Shown here in pieces: positions 7,287-14,501 of a stretch of DNA of 16,413 nucleotides (its first letter is position 1; each line of letters begins with the position of its first letter). The DNA is taken from positions 1 to 16,413 of the forward strand of contig VFHF01000185.1 of assembly GCA_009392095.1 (NCBI GenBank), read 5' to 3'. Position numbers and translations under genes: made by a program. The notes under the pieces are model-generated. The model saw nothing but the letters and a program-made list of their open reading frames with translations, was not told the origin of the DNA and did no database searches. Source of the stretch: SAR202 cluster bacterium (lineage in GTDB: Bacteria; Chloroflexota; Dehalococcoidia; Lucifugimonadales; UBA3495).

Positions 7287-7664
7287 TTAATTCTCCAGAC
7301 CGATGCCGGTCTCCGCTGACCAGGCTTGGAGGCCGCGGCGGTAGGCGAGTGCGCCCATGGGCATGATTACGCACTGCATAGCCTCCAGGACCTCCATGGG
7401 CGAGGCCCCTTCTTTGATCGCTACGCGGATGTGGGCTTGGATTTGGTCGATGTCGGCCTTAAGGGCCGCTTCCACCGCCACCTGCAACAGTTCCTTGGTC
7501 TTTCGGTCCAACAATCTCTGTCCGGTATATGTTGCGTCGATGAACTGGTTGTAGCTGGTAACCCAATCGATGTCCACCTCGGCCATGATCCGGTGCATCT
7601 CCAGAGAATAACCCCGGTTCTCCGAGATCCTCTTTAGCATTTCCTCGTTGGTTTCCTCGGCCAT
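7287..7664 (-). CDS. Carboxymuconolactone decarboxylase-like protein without redox cysteines
   Basis: This small all-helical protein of 125 residues matches the CMD/AhpD fold in the PcaC-like style. The core is KELLQVAVEAALKADIDQIQ followed by AHIRVAIKEGASPMEVLEAM, corresponding to the HVRxAxxxGxTxEE segment of gamma-carboxymuconolactone decarboxylase (H78 here). The CXXC pair of peroxidase-type AhpD proteins is absent; the only cysteine is C98. A decarboxylase or binding role is therefore likelier than disulfide chemistry, but the substrate is unknown. A good AAGGAG lies upstream of the ATG with about 7-8 nt spacing. The gene is monocistronic, convergent with the FAH gene across a hairpin, and divergent from the methyltransferase gene. 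Proximity to an FAH-family gene is compatible with aromatic breakdown. Confidence 0.85.
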   Translation of the reverse strand: MAEETNEEMLKRISENRGYSLEMHRIMAEVDIDWVTSYNQFIDATYTGQRLLDRKTKELLQVAVEAALKADIDQIQAHIRVAIKEGASPMEVLEAMQCVIMPMGALAYRRGLQAWSAETGIGLEN

Positions 7665-7846
7665 GTTTCGCTCCTTAATTGGTTCTAGATTTTGGTTTCA
7701 ACTTAGATTCGGTGCGCAAATTGTAATGGCTGTAAGTCTGCGCCACCAGCGGACCGGCACCCAGGAGGAGGGTCGTGGTACAATTCGCCGGAGCCGCCGG
7801 GGCACGCTGATTCGGGCGGTTTGGAGGCCTTATCGCCGAACCCGAG

Positions 7847-8464
7847 ATAACACCAGAGTTTTTCCAGCGTGAAGACGAAGAGGACGACGGGATCTTCTAC
7901 CAGTCTCCGCGCTTGGTTGTCCATATAGACGGAGGGGCCATCGCGGCCATCGGCCAATTCTTCAAGGAACAGATATCGGAGAACTCAGAGATACTGGACC
8001 TGATGAGTAGTTGGCGTTCCCATTGGCCCAAGGACCATCCCAAGAAACGGATGGTCGGTCTGGGTTTGAACGACGTTGAGATGCGAGACAATCCGGACCT
8101 GGATGGGTACGTTGTTCATAACGTGAACAACAATCCGATATTGCCATTTGAGAATGAAACTTTCGATGCAGTAGTAATCACCGTTTCCGCCCAATACCTG
8201 ACCAAGCCCATCGATACTTTCCATCAAGTGAACCGTATCCTACGGCCGGGCGGTGTCTTCATCGTCAGCTTCTCAAACCGGATGTTTCCCACTAAGGCCG
8301 TGTTCAACTGGCGCAACTCCACCGACCGGGGCCGGATCGATCTGGTCGGCACCTACATGGAGGAAGCCGAGAATTTCGAGGACATCCAGGCGTCTTTCCT
8401 CAACTCTGAAACCAGCCCGCCCGACGACCCGATGTTTGTCGTAACCAGCCGGAAGCCTCGTTAG
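7847..8464 (+). CDS. SAM-dependent methyltransferase (class I); start codon uncertain
   Basis: The protein belongs to a Methyltransf_11-like family I recognise from motif I as EILDLMSSWRSHWP, the later NPILPFENETFDAVVIT, ILRPGGVFIVSFSNRMFPTK, and a C-terminal YMEEAENFEDI. It should use S-adenosylmethionine; the methyl acceptor is unknown. The first ordinary start codon in frame is TTG 7913, giving 183 residues and beginning at LVVHIDGGAIAAI. However, the frame is open back to 7811, and the 22 codons before that TTG encode TPEFFQREDEEDDGIFYQSPR, which is the N terminus I expect for this family. The expected initiator position is an ATA at 7847, used as the start given here (205 residues). No ATG, GTG or TTG exists in frame between the stop at 7808-7810 and 7913. 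Either a rare start, a mutated start or a sequence error is involved. It may be cotranscribed with the monooxygenase gene 53 bp downstream. Confidence 0.8.
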   Translation: MTPEFFQREDEEDDGIFYQSPRLVVHIDGGAIAAIGQFFKEQISENSEILDLMSSWRSHWPKDHPKKRMVGLGLNDVEMRDNPDLDGYVVHNVNNNPILPFENETFDAVVITVSAQYLTKPIDTFHQVNRILRPGGVFIVSFSNRMFPTKAVFNWRNSTDRGRIDLVGTYMEEAENFEDIQASFLNSETSPPDDPMFVVTSRKPR

Positions 8465-8517
8465 GTGAGATTCAACAGGTCCCTTTCCAATGGGGGCATC
8501 AACAAAGGAGTATTTCC

Positions 8518-9582
8518 ATGGATGTTGGAATGATGATGATTTTCTCGAGCTACGGCTGGGAAGACGGGACGGACGGCCAGATGTGGGACGAAGAACTCCG
8601 CCTCGCCGATCTCGCCTCCGATCTGGGATTTGATTGCCTGTGGTCGGCGGAGCACCACTTCAACGACTACTCGTTCGTGCCGGACAACCTCCACCTGATG
8701 ACCCACCTCGCGGCCAAGTATCCGAATATCGACGTGGGGACAGCCGCCGTGATCCTTCCTTGGCATGACCCGCTCCGGGTCGCGGAGAATGCAGCGGTTC
8801 TTGATCTGCTGAGCAACGGCCGGCTCCGGCTCGGGTTCGGGCGTGGGCTGGCACGGCGCGAATTCGAGACTTTCCGCCTCAGCATGGACGAGTCCAGAGG
8901 ACGGTTCGATGAAGCTGCCCCGATGATCGTTGAAGCCCTCAAAACAGGGTTTATCGAGGGCGATGGGCCGTTCTACCGACAGCCCCGAACGGAGTTACGC
9001 CCCAGGCCCCAACATTCTTTCGATGGCCGCATCTACGCTGTCGCCTCGAGCGAGGACTCCATCGTCTCCGCAGCTAAATTGGGCGCCCACATCGTAATGT
9101 TCGCCGACCGCCCGTGGGAGATGCGGATGCCGATGATCGACCGCGGCCGCGCGTTGCACCGTGAATTCCACGGCACGGAACCGCCAAATGTGATGCTTAC
9201 TGAGTTCGTCATCTGCGGGACCGATCTGGCTCAGTGCGAGGAAGAAGCACGCCAGTATCAGGGGAAGTTTGTCGAGAGTAATTTCTATCACTATGAATTC
9301 CTCGGTGAACACTTCAAGGCAGTGAAAGGCTACGACTCCTATCAGCAGAAGGCCGAGATCGCCCGCGCCGGCGGTCACGAGGGTGCCGTAGACGGCTTTA
9401 TGAAAGCGGCGAGTTGGGGCACGCCGGACAAGATCCTGCGTGGTCTTGAAGAACGTCGGGAACTGCTGGGCGAGTTCGAATGGAACGTCTCTTTCCGCTT
9501 CGGCGGTACGCCCTATGATGTTGCGGAACGAGGGCTGAAGCTCTTCGCCAAAGAGGTGTTGCCGGTCTTGAAATCCTGGTAA
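8518..9582 (+). CDS. Luciferase-like (LLM class) flavin-dependent oxidoreductase
   Basis: The 354-residue product is a bacterial-luciferase-like TIM-barrel monooxygenase that would use FMNH2 from a partner reductase, or F420. Signatures are WSAEHHF at 42-48 (the family's conserved histidine region), IDVGTAAVILPWHDPLRVAE at about 71-90, and the flavin-phosphate-region motif LLSNGRLRLGFGRG at about 97-110. The C-terminal SWGTPDKILRGLEE stretch is typical of the long-chain alkane/SsuD-like LLM proteins. A textbook AAAGGAG (8504-8510) lies 7 nt before the ATG. It follows the methyltransferase gene in the same direction and is convergent with the MFS gene. The substrate cannot be assigned; amines, sulfonates, alkanes, ketones and cyclic terpenoids are all handled by relatives. 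Multiple LLM copies per genome are a known trait of SAR202-type Chloroflexota. Confidence 0.93.
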   Translation: MDVGMMMIFSSYGWEDGTDGQMWDEELRLADLASDLGFDCLWSAEHHFNDYSFVPDNLHLMTHLAAKYPNIDVGTAAVILPWHDPLRVAENAAVLDLLSNGRLRLGFGRGLARREFETFRLSMDESRGRFDEAAPMIVEALKTGFIEGDGPFYRQPRTELRPRPQHSFDGRIYAVASSEDSIVSAAKLGAHIVMFADRPWEMRMPMIDRGRALHREFHGTEPPNVMLTEFVICGTDLAQCEEEARQYQGKFVESNFYHYEFLGEHFKAVKGYDSYQQKAEIARAGGHEGAVDGFMKAASWGTPDKILRGLEERRELLGEFEWNVSFRFGGTPYDVAERGLKLFAKEVLPVLKSW

Positions 9583-9677
9583 TTGACCGATGGGCCTCGA
9601 TTCAATGAACCCGACGAATAAACTTGACTTTTCTTTTCACGCACCCAAGCTGTTGCCTTTAACCGCTTGCCCTCACC

Positions 9678-11000
9678 CTATTTCATTGCAGGCTGTATCG
9701 TTGCCGCGCCCTGAAACAGCGGGCCGGGCGGCGTGGCGGTCAAGACCATCACCGCAGCGAAGGCCACGATTAATCCGAAGATGGTGAAGGGTGTCTCATA
9801 TCCGCCGGTCGAGTCGAACATGAACCCGGCGATGATCGGTCCCATGGCTTGCCCTCCGATCTGTGCGGGTAGAGTTAGCCCCCGGATGCTTCCCAGGTGC
9901 AGCCTGCCGTAGTAGTCGGCCCAGGTGAGGCGCAAAAGCAGATGGATCCCACCGACGCCGAACCCCAGCAGAAATCCCATGGGTATTCCGGTGGAAAGTG
10001 AATCACTGTATCCGGTGCCGATGGCGCCCACGGACATAGCCACTGCCGCCGCCGATAATAGAAACCTTAAAGGTATTCGTCGCGCCCAGAACGACCAGAA
10101 AAGCCCTCCGGGCACTTGCCCGAAGGCGAAGGTGCTAGAGGTTAAGGCGGCCAGGTGGGTGGGCACGCCCTGGCCGATGTAATGGGGCACTTGGTGCAGA
10201 CTGACACCTGCCTGGACCATGAACCCCATTGCCGAGAATAAGGCCAACATCCAGAAAGCCCGGGTGGCCAGTGCCTGGCGCACCGTGTAGTTGGATTCGG
10301 CGTTTCGATCTGGAACGGGTCTACCGGTGGCGGCGCTCTCATCATGAGGTTGGGGGTTTCTTTCTGGATCGATCTTCAGTCCCATGTCCTCGGGACGGCG
10401 GGACATCAGAATCAATATCGGGATGATACCGGTGCTGATGGTGAAGATGCCCAGGGCCAGCCAGGCTGTCCGCCAACCCCATCCGTCGATCAAGACCTGG
10501 GCGATGACGGGAAAGATGGTGAGGCCAATTCCCTGGATTATCCCCATGTAGGCCAGCGCCATGGGCCGGCGGCGGATGAACCAGTTACTGACCGCCGTTG
10601 ACGTGCCCAACTCCAGTGGGCTGGAGAACGCAGCCCGCCCTGGGACGTACATGGCGTAGAAGGACCAGACCGGAGAGGTCAGCGAGAGGCCGATGGCGCA
10701 AGCGCCCACGACTGCCGAGGAAGCCGATAGCAACACGCCGGAGCCGTACCGGTCGATCAGCCTGCCGGCGAAGGGCGAGACCAACAGACCGAAGAGGGCG
10801 CCCAAGCTCACGGCGCCGGAGAACTGCCCCCTTGACCAACCGAACTCCTCGGTCATGGGCACCACGAAGACTGAAAGAGTGGCTACAGCCATCACCGCAC
10901 GCGCCCCAAAGCTGGGCACGGAGGCAACGGCCAAGATCACCCAGCCGTAGTAGAAGGGCAGCCGCCGTGCCAGCCGGGCGCGCAGCCCTGGGAAGTTCAA
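9678..11000 (-). CDS. MFS transporter (monocarboxylate / oxalate-formate antiporter type)
   Basis: The 440-residue product has two six-helix halves and the loop 2-3 MFS signature, seen as PFAGRLIDRYG at about 76-86. The N terminus PFYYGWVILAVASVPSFGAR and the EEFGWSRGQFSGAVS segment are characteristic of the MCT/OFA-like group, which moves monocarboxylates and related organic acids. A hydrophilic central loop lies at about 208-245. A TAG lies five codons upstream of the TTG at 11000, so this is the most upstream start possible. No Shine-Dalgarno is visible and a slightly internal start cannot be excluded. It is the last gene of a - strand cluster, 54 bp after the AhpD-like gene, and probably imports or exports the compound handled by that cluster. 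It converges with the monooxygenase gene; the 95 bp between them show no clear hairpin. Confidence 0.93.
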   Translation of the reverse strand: MNFPGLRARLARRLPFYYGWVILAVASVPSFGARAVMAVATLSVFVVPMTEEFGWSRGQFSGAVSLGALFGLLVSPFAGRLIDRYGSGVLLSASSAVVGACAIGLSLTSPVWSFYAMYVPGRAAFSSPLELGTSTAVSNWFIRRRPMALAYMGIIQGIGLTIFPVIAQVLIDGWGWRTAWLALGIFTISTGIIPILILMSRRPEDMGLKIDPERNPQPHDESAATGRPVPDRNAESNYTVRQALATRAFWMLALFSAMGFMVQAGVSLHQVPHYIGQGVPTHLAALTSSTFAFGQVPGGLFWSFWARRIPLRFLLSAAAVAMSVGAIGTGYSDSLSTGIPMGFLLGFGVGGIHLLLRLTWADYYGRLHLGSIRGLTLPAQIGGQAMGPIIAGFMFDSTGGYETPFTIFGLIVAFAAVMVLTATPPGPLFQGAATIQPAMK

Positions 11001-11054
11001 AGCAGGAGGCCGCTAGAGTTGATGCCCAGTCTTAAAACCATATAATTGGCAGGC

Positions 11055-11648
11055 CTATTCCTGGGGCAATGGGTCTCCCAAAACATGCATCAACCGGTTG
11101 GCCCAACCGAACAGTGACGCCGACAGCACCAGGTCCAGCACCTCGCCCATGCTGAGCCCGTTCTCGATCAACCGCTCCACATCGGCCCTGGTCGCCTCCG
11201 GCGGGCACTGTGAAAGTTTGGTGGCGAACTCCAACAGGGCGTTTATACGGGGCTCAGTCTCGGCGTCAACACTGCCCGCAAAGATGCTTTCGGTCAGAGA
11301 CTCATCCTTGGTCAGTTCGTTGTACCGATTGGCATGGACCGCGGCGCAGTAGATGCACTGGTTGACCACCGAGGCCGCCACGGCGCCCAACTCAGTCTCG
11401 GCCCGGGACAGTCCGCCCCGGCCGTACATAATGCCGTTGAACAGGGGAGTGCGCTGCTGCAGTGTTTCCGGATCCAACGCCAAGACCAGGGTGTACTCGC
11501 CGATCTTGGTGTTGGAGACCGTTACTTTCATGGCGTCTAATTGCTCATCAGTGGCATTCTGGAGTTCCACGGGCGTTACGCGGGGCTGCCAGTGGGGAAC
11601 GGTGGTGGTGAAATTTTTAATCGGTTCGCCAGTGATCGGCTCGCTCAT
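11055..11648 (-). CDS. Alkylhydroperoxidase AhpD-like / CMD-domain protein with CXXC
   Basis: The 197-residue product carries the peroxidase-type CMD core: LSRAETELGAVAASVVNQ (80-97) followed by CIYCAAVH (C98, C101, H105), the redox pair and histidine of AhpD. The C-terminal helices (EVLDLVLSASLFGWANRLM) match the fold. It likely reduces peroxides or disulfides, using the cysteine pair, though some CXXC members have other roles. From memory it fits the alkylhydroperoxidase-domain family built on Agrobacterium Avi_7169 (TIGR04030), which occurs next to a CMD-domain partner (Avi_7170 family). The partner-like gene lies immediately upstream here and overlaps it by four bases (ATGA). The family name should be treated as moderately certain; the AhpD chemistry call is firmer. 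Confidence 0.88.
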   Translation of the reverse strand: MSEPITGEPIKNFTTTVPHWQPRVTPVELQNATDEQLDAMKVTVSNTKIGEYTLVLALDPETLQQRTPLFNGIMYGRGGLSRAETELGAVAASVVNQCIYCAAVHANRYNELTKDESLTESIFAGSVDAETEPRINALLEFATKLSQCPPEATRADVERLIENGLSMGEVLDLVLSASLFGWANRLMHVLGDPLPQE

Positions 11649-12130
11649 GCTACCTCCGCCATCAGCCGCAGGCCGGCGATCACTCGTATCTGGTAGCTTA
11701 CAAAAGCAATCAGCTCCGATAGCCGGACGATGTCTGCATCGTCGAGACCGGCTGTGCGCAGCGCCAAGATATCGTCAGCCGTGGCCTCTTTGGGGTTGAG
11801 GGTTACCAGGTCCGTATGCCGGAGGATGGCCTTAGCCCTGTCGTCATCTCCGCCGTCGAACTCGGTGTTGGCGAATGACTGGCTGCCGACCCCGAACATG
11901 GTCTCATAATGCCGTGCTAGGACGGGCTCATTGTTCCACTTGGCGATCCGGCAAGCCAGACCGGCCCGTTCGGCGTGGTTCAACCCACCGGGTTGGCTGG
12001 GCTGGAGGGACGCGTCATGGGAGTTCTCCGTCAGCTCCAGGATATCGCTGCGCAGGGCCAGAGCACCCTTCAGCGGACTGCTTTTTGTGATTCCGGCCAC
12101 CTTGGTGACTACGGTCTCGAATATATCCAA
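11645..12130 (-). CDS. CMD-domain protein, partner of the AhpD-like protein
   Basis: This 161-residue helical protein shows two CMD-type segments: LNHAERAGLACRIAKWN, then ADDILALRTAGLDDADIVRL and SELIAFVSYQIRVIAGLR. It lacks the CXXC of its downstream neighbour; its only cysteine (in AGLACRI) is outside the usual catalytic position, so it may be a non-catalytic partner. It resembles the Avi_7170-type CMD family (TIGR04029), recalled from memory. The start is a TTG at 12130 with GGAGG at 12135-12139, only 4 nt away; no ATG lies early in frame. It overlaps the next gene by four bases (ATGA) and follows the ThDP enzyme gene by 25 bp, so all three are very likely cotranscribed. A heteromeric complex with the AhpD-like protein is an inference from the coupling. 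Confidence 0.82.
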   Translation of the reverse strand: MDIFETVVTKVAGITKSSPLKGALALRSDILELTENSHDASLQPSQPGGLNHAERAGLACRIAKWNNEPVLARHYETMFGVGSQSFANTEFDGGDDDRAKAILRHTDLVTLNPKEATADDILALRTAGLDDADIVRLSELIAFVSYQIRVIAGLRLMAEVA

Positions 12131-12155
12131 TATGCCTCCGGGTAATGTGGTCTGG

Positions 12156-13826
12156 TTACAGGGAGCCGTCGATAACTATATCCAACACTGCCGGTTTGCC
12201 CGAGGCAACCGCCCGTTTGACCGCCGGAGCGATCTCAGCCGGGTCAGTGATCCGCTCCCCGTGGACGCCCATGCTGGAGGCGATGCCGGCGACGTCGAAG
12301 GGCGTTGGGAAGTCGGAGTAAGGCAGATTTTCGCCGGCTGATTCCTTCTGCTGCAGTATCTCCCGCTGATAAACGTCGAAGTTCACTTTGAGGACCCGGT
12401 ACATTCCATTGTTGCAGATGACGAAAATGCAGGCGATGTTGTCGTTGGCCGCGGTCCATAGTCCTTGGATGGTCATCAGGGCGCTGCCGTCGCCGATTAT
12501 CCCGAACACTGGCCGGTCGGGATTAGCCACTTGCACGCCCATAGTGGTGCCGATGCCACCGCCAATGGACTGGCCGCGGAAGGCGCGGAGGTCTCCCCGC
12601 TTCTGGCCTTGGAAGTAATGGCGCATGGTGGCGCGGTTGCTGATGGAGTCGTCTACTACGATGGCGTTGTCCGGCAGGGCATCGGCCAGCTCCGACATCA
12701 TCCGCGCCGGAGTCATGGGCTTGTTGTCCCATTTGGCGGCAACTGAGTCGTCGAAGGCCTTGCGTTTTTCAGCCGCAGCAGCAACTACTCCGATCTTGCG
12801 GCCGGCTATCTCGTTCTCTATCTCAGGCGTGATCAGGGGCTTTATGGAGCGTATAAGCTCTTCGATGGCTAGCCCGCAGTGGGACACGATACCGACGTCG
12901 GTTGGCTCCGACCTTCCCGCTCGCCCAGGGATCGGGTCGATGTGGACCAGTTTGGTGTTCTCGCCCAGGATGATGTCCCCCCAATAGAACAGTTCGTCCA
13001 TGGCGTCCATGCCGATGGCCAAGACCATATCTGATTCTTGGAGCAACTCCCGGCTGCTAGTGACGCGCAAAGTGTGGTTGCCGTAGAACTGCGGGTGCGT
13101 GGTCGGGAAAGAGACCTCGGCGCCCCGCGACTGGTGGACGGGAAATCCCATCAGTTCGGCCAACTCCACGGCCAGGTCGTTGGCATGGTCCTCGGAGACC
13201 CGGTCTCCCACCATCATCAGCGGGCGTTTGGCGGCCATGATAAGGGATACCGCCTCCTCGATACCCTGCGAATCCGGCCGGTAGGAGTCGTGGACCTTAC
13301 TGGAGGGCACGATGTTCATCTCAGCCTCGCCTTCCAAGGCGTTTGCGGTAAAGCCGACGTAGACTGGGCCCTTGGGATGGCTATTGGCTTCGTGGAATGC
13401 CCGGCGGATTACCGACGGGATCTGGTCAGGGAGGTTCAGTTCCACCGACCATTTGGTAACCGGACGGACCAGCTCAGACAGATCAGTCTTGGTCTCGTTG
13501 ATCTTGCGTGCATCGTAGTTGGCAGACATCACGACCATGGGAGTCCCTGTGTTCAGTGCGTCTAGCATCAGGGCGATGCCGTTGGCCAGTCCGCTGTCCA
13601 CATGTAGCATGACCAGAGACGGTTTCTCGATAGACCTGGCGTAAGATTCGCCCATTCCCATTGCGACGCTTTCTTGCAAGGTCAGGAAGTATTGGAGTTC
13701 CGGGTAATCCCCTAGCATGTCCATCAGAGGCGCTTCGCTGGTCCCGGGGTTGCCGAAGATGTGCTTCACGCCCTCTGCCTTCAGCATCTCCAGCACTGCC
13801 TGTTTTCCGGTCATCATTTGGGACAT
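12156..13826 (-). CDS. Thiamine diphosphate-dependent decarboxylase/carboligase (benzoylformate decarboxylase-like)
   Basis: The 556-residue product has the three-domain layout of ThDP enzymes of the acetolactate synthase/pyruvate decarboxylase family. The N-terminal pyrimidine-binding domain begins VLEMLKAEGVKHIFGNPGTSE, with the cofactor-activating glutamate at E52 (TLQESVAM). A central domain spans about 190-340. The C-terminal domain holds the Mg-ThDP motif, GDGSAL at 445 with NN at 472-473. The GNPGTSE opening and H75 (LHVDSG, aligned with H70 of Pseudomonas benzoylformate decarboxylase) point to the MdlC-like branch. The second benzoylformate histidine region reads LFYWGD here and lacks the histidine, so benzoylformate is not a safe substrate. 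The ATG is preceded by GAAGG at about 9 nt. The gene lies between a VOC gene and two CMD genes in one - strand cluster, suggesting breakdown of a 2-oxo acid intermediate. Confidence 0.92.
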   Translation of the reverse strand: MSQMMTGKQAVLEMLKAEGVKHIFGNPGTSEAPLMDMLGDYPELQYFLTLQESVAMGMGESYARSIEKPSLVMLHVDSGLANGIALMLDALNTGTPMVVMSANYDARKINETKTDLSELVRPVTKWSVELNLPDQIPSVIRRAFHEANSHPKGPVYVGFTANALEGEAEMNIVPSSKVHDSYRPDSQGIEEAVSLIMAAKRPLMMVGDRVSEDHANDLAVELAELMGFPVHQSRGAEVSFPTTHPQFYGNHTLRVTSSRELLQESDMVLAIGMDAMDELFYWGDIILGENTKLVHIDPIPGRAGRSEPTDVGIVSHCGLAIEELIRSIKPLITPEIENEIAGRKIGVVAAAAEKRKAFDDSVAAKWDNKPMTPARMMSELADALPDNAIVVDDSISNRATMRHYFQGQKRGDLRAFRGQSIGGGIGTTMGVQVANPDRPVFGIIGDGSALMTIQGLWTAANDNIACIFVICNNGMYRVLKVNFDVYQREILQQKESAGENLPYSDFPTPFDVAGIASSMGVHGERITDPAEIAPAVKRAVASGKPAVLDIVIDGSL

Positions 13827-13900
13827 CTAAATAAACCTTCTCGTCAACTAATATTTTTCAAAAGCGTTGCATGGCCCGGTTTATAACATTGGTCGATAAA

Positions 13901-14296
13901 CTATGCTGCGGGTTGCACCAATTCGATTACCACGTCGTCCGGACCCTCGATGTAGGCCAGTTTGATCCCTTGAGGGGTCACTGTTAGGGGCAATATTACG
14001 CGGATGCCTTCGGCCTCGAACCGGGCCATCTCGGCTTCCAGGTCATCCACGTGGAACCCAAAGTGCTCAAGGCCCAGCCGGTGTAGCTCGGGGACGGCTC
14101 TTTCAGGGGAGGAATTGGGCGGTTGGGACGAGATATTTAGCCGGGTGGGGCCGCCAACTTGCATACCAATCGTGATGGTGCCCGGCATGACCTCACGCTC
14201 TGAAACTCTCTTGGCGTTGAAGATCTTTTCGTACCAGGCGGCAGATGCATGGGGGTCTGCAGCCCTGATGTGAACGTGGTTGATGGCGTATTCCAT
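13901..14296 (-). CDS. VOC-family (glyoxalase/dioxygenase fold) protein
   Basis: This 131-residue protein has two beta-alpha-beta-beta-beta modules of the vicinal oxygen chelate fold. Metal ligands expected for the family are visible: H7 (NHVHI), H78 (LEHFGFHVDDL) and E125 (VVIELVQ). VOC enzymes include glyoxalase I, methylmalonyl-CoA epimerase, extradiol dioxygenases and resistance proteins; the short single-pair layout argues against the two-domain extradiol dioxygenases. GAGGAG lies 7 nt upstream of the ATG. It is the first gene of the five-gene - strand cluster, 74 bp before the ThDP enzyme gene, and is divergent from nadE. It probably acts on a substrate or intermediate of the same pathway, but the reaction is not determined. 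Confidence 0.88.
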   Translation of the reverse strand: MEYAINHVHIRAADPHASAAWYEKIFNAKRVSEREVMPGTITIGMQVGGPTRLNISSQPPNSSPERAVPELHRLGLEHFGFHVDDLEAEMARFEAEGIRVILPLTVTPQGIKLAYIEGPDDVVIELVQPAA

Positions 14297-14362
14297 GGTT
14301 ATTCTCCTCGGTTGACCTACTCAAGGCGGACGGCGCTTTGTGCCGAATGTCTTCTCGTCGGA

Positions 14363-14392
14363 ATGTTAGCGTCGGCGGGCAACCCTTGTCCA
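14363..14392 (-). promoter_or_regulatory. Weak candidate promoter for the VOC-ThDP-CMD-MFS cluster
   Basis: Reading the - strand, TGGACA (14392-14387) and TAACAT (14368-14363) are 18 bp apart and face the VOC gene, whose start is about 66 bases further on. Both boxes match only part of the sigma-70 consensus (4 of 6 each), so this is a suggestion. Confidence 0.25.
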
Positions 14393-14445
14393 CCACCGGC
14401 CCTGCTTCAGGCACGACATAGAACCGCTTCTAGGCACGAATCCGA

Positions 14446-14475
14446 TTGGCATGTCCATTTAGAAGTCTGTATACT
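14446..14475 (+). promoter_or_regulatory. Candidate sigma-70-type promoter of nadE
   Basis: TTGGCA at 14446-14451 and TATACT at 14470-14475 each match the consensus at 5 of 6 positions and are 18 bp apart. Transcription would begin near 14482, about 20 bases before the nadE ATG, leaving a short leader that contains GAGG (14492-14495) 6 nt before the start. Confidence 0.6.
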
Positions 14476-14501
14476 CGGCACAAGCCCACGCGAGGATATA
14501 G

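Noticed and set aside
7779..7784. TACAAT as a -10 box for the methyltransferase gene
   Set aside because: No acceptable -35 element lies 16-19 bp upstream (the region is GC-rich with no TTG).
7648..7872. A 74-codon + strand open frame upstream of the methyltransferase
   Set aside because: It is Arg-rich, spans the divergent intergenic region, and overlaps the methyltransferase N terminus in another frame. No RBS or family is apparent.
9583..9677. Terminator between the convergent monooxygenase and MFS genes
   Set aside because: I looked for one and found no stem longer than a few bases in these 95 bases.
13038..13565. A 175-codon + strand open frame opposite the ThDP enzyme gene
   Set aside because: It is antisense to a conserved enzyme and its sequence is Arg/Gly/His-rich without a domain.
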